Shown here one piece after another: positions 5,161 through 5,161 of a DNA stretch of 5,161 nt; the stretch's first letter is position 1; the number at the start of each line of letters is the position of its first letter. The notes under the pieces were generated by a model, which worked only from the letters and a program-made list of their open reading frames with translations, was not told the origin of the DNA and did no database searches. The DNA comes from an uncultured Clostridia bacterium. GTDB lineage: Bacteria; Bacillota; Clostridia; Christensenellales; UBA1242. The stretch covers positions 1 to 5,161 of the forward strand of contig CANQBU010000100.1 of NCBI GenBank assembly GCA_947589615.1, given 5' to 3'. The position numbers were made by a program, and so were the translations under genes.

Positions 5161-5161
5161 A

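Noticed and set aside
1..5161. CRISPR arrays, insertion sequences, tRNA or rRNA genes, attachment sites
   Set aside because: I found no regularly spaced repeats, transposase, terminal inverted repeats, or tRNA/rRNA-like sequence on either strand.

Overview
The window is AT-rich and carries strong sigma-A-type promoters, AGGAG-type ribosome binding sites and a T-box leader in front of a eukaryote-like (alpha2) glycyl-tRNA synthetase. This points to a low-GC Bacillota-type bacterium. TGG is used for Trp and TGA acts as a stop, so it is not a code-4 mycoplasma. I cannot name the species.

Layout from left to right. Positions 1-361 (minus) hold the first 120 residues of glycyl-tRNA synthetase. 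Its leader (about 636-362) carries a glycine-type T-box with an exact antiterminator/terminator pair and a near-consensus promoter at 671-643. The part upstream of Stem III looks far too short for a normal Stem I. Positions 678-2699 (minus) hold four tandem genes for small paralogous proteins. Each has two predicted membrane segments around an acidic loop with a shared L-x-x-[GN]-E-I-[ST] motif. They are read from one promoter at 2753-2725. Their family is unknown to me.

A compact divergent promoter region (2700-2837) separates that array from a plus-strand pair. The first gene (2838-4280) encodes a fusion of an NT5C-like HAD nucleotidase and an inosine-uridine-type nucleoside hydrolase. The second (4277-4864) overlaps it by 4 nt and encodes an unrecognised 195-residue soluble protein with weak resemblance to small phage-type proteins. 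A symmetric hairpin terminator at 4975-5000 separates this pair from the C-terminus of a convergent unknown minus-strand gene (5038-5160).

The most interesting items are the nucleotidase-hydrolase fusion, which could take a nucleotide to free base and sugar within one polypeptide, the four-gene membrane-protein array transcribed divergently from it, and the miniature T-box. A functional link between the membrane array and the nucleotide enzyme is only suggested by the shared promoter region.
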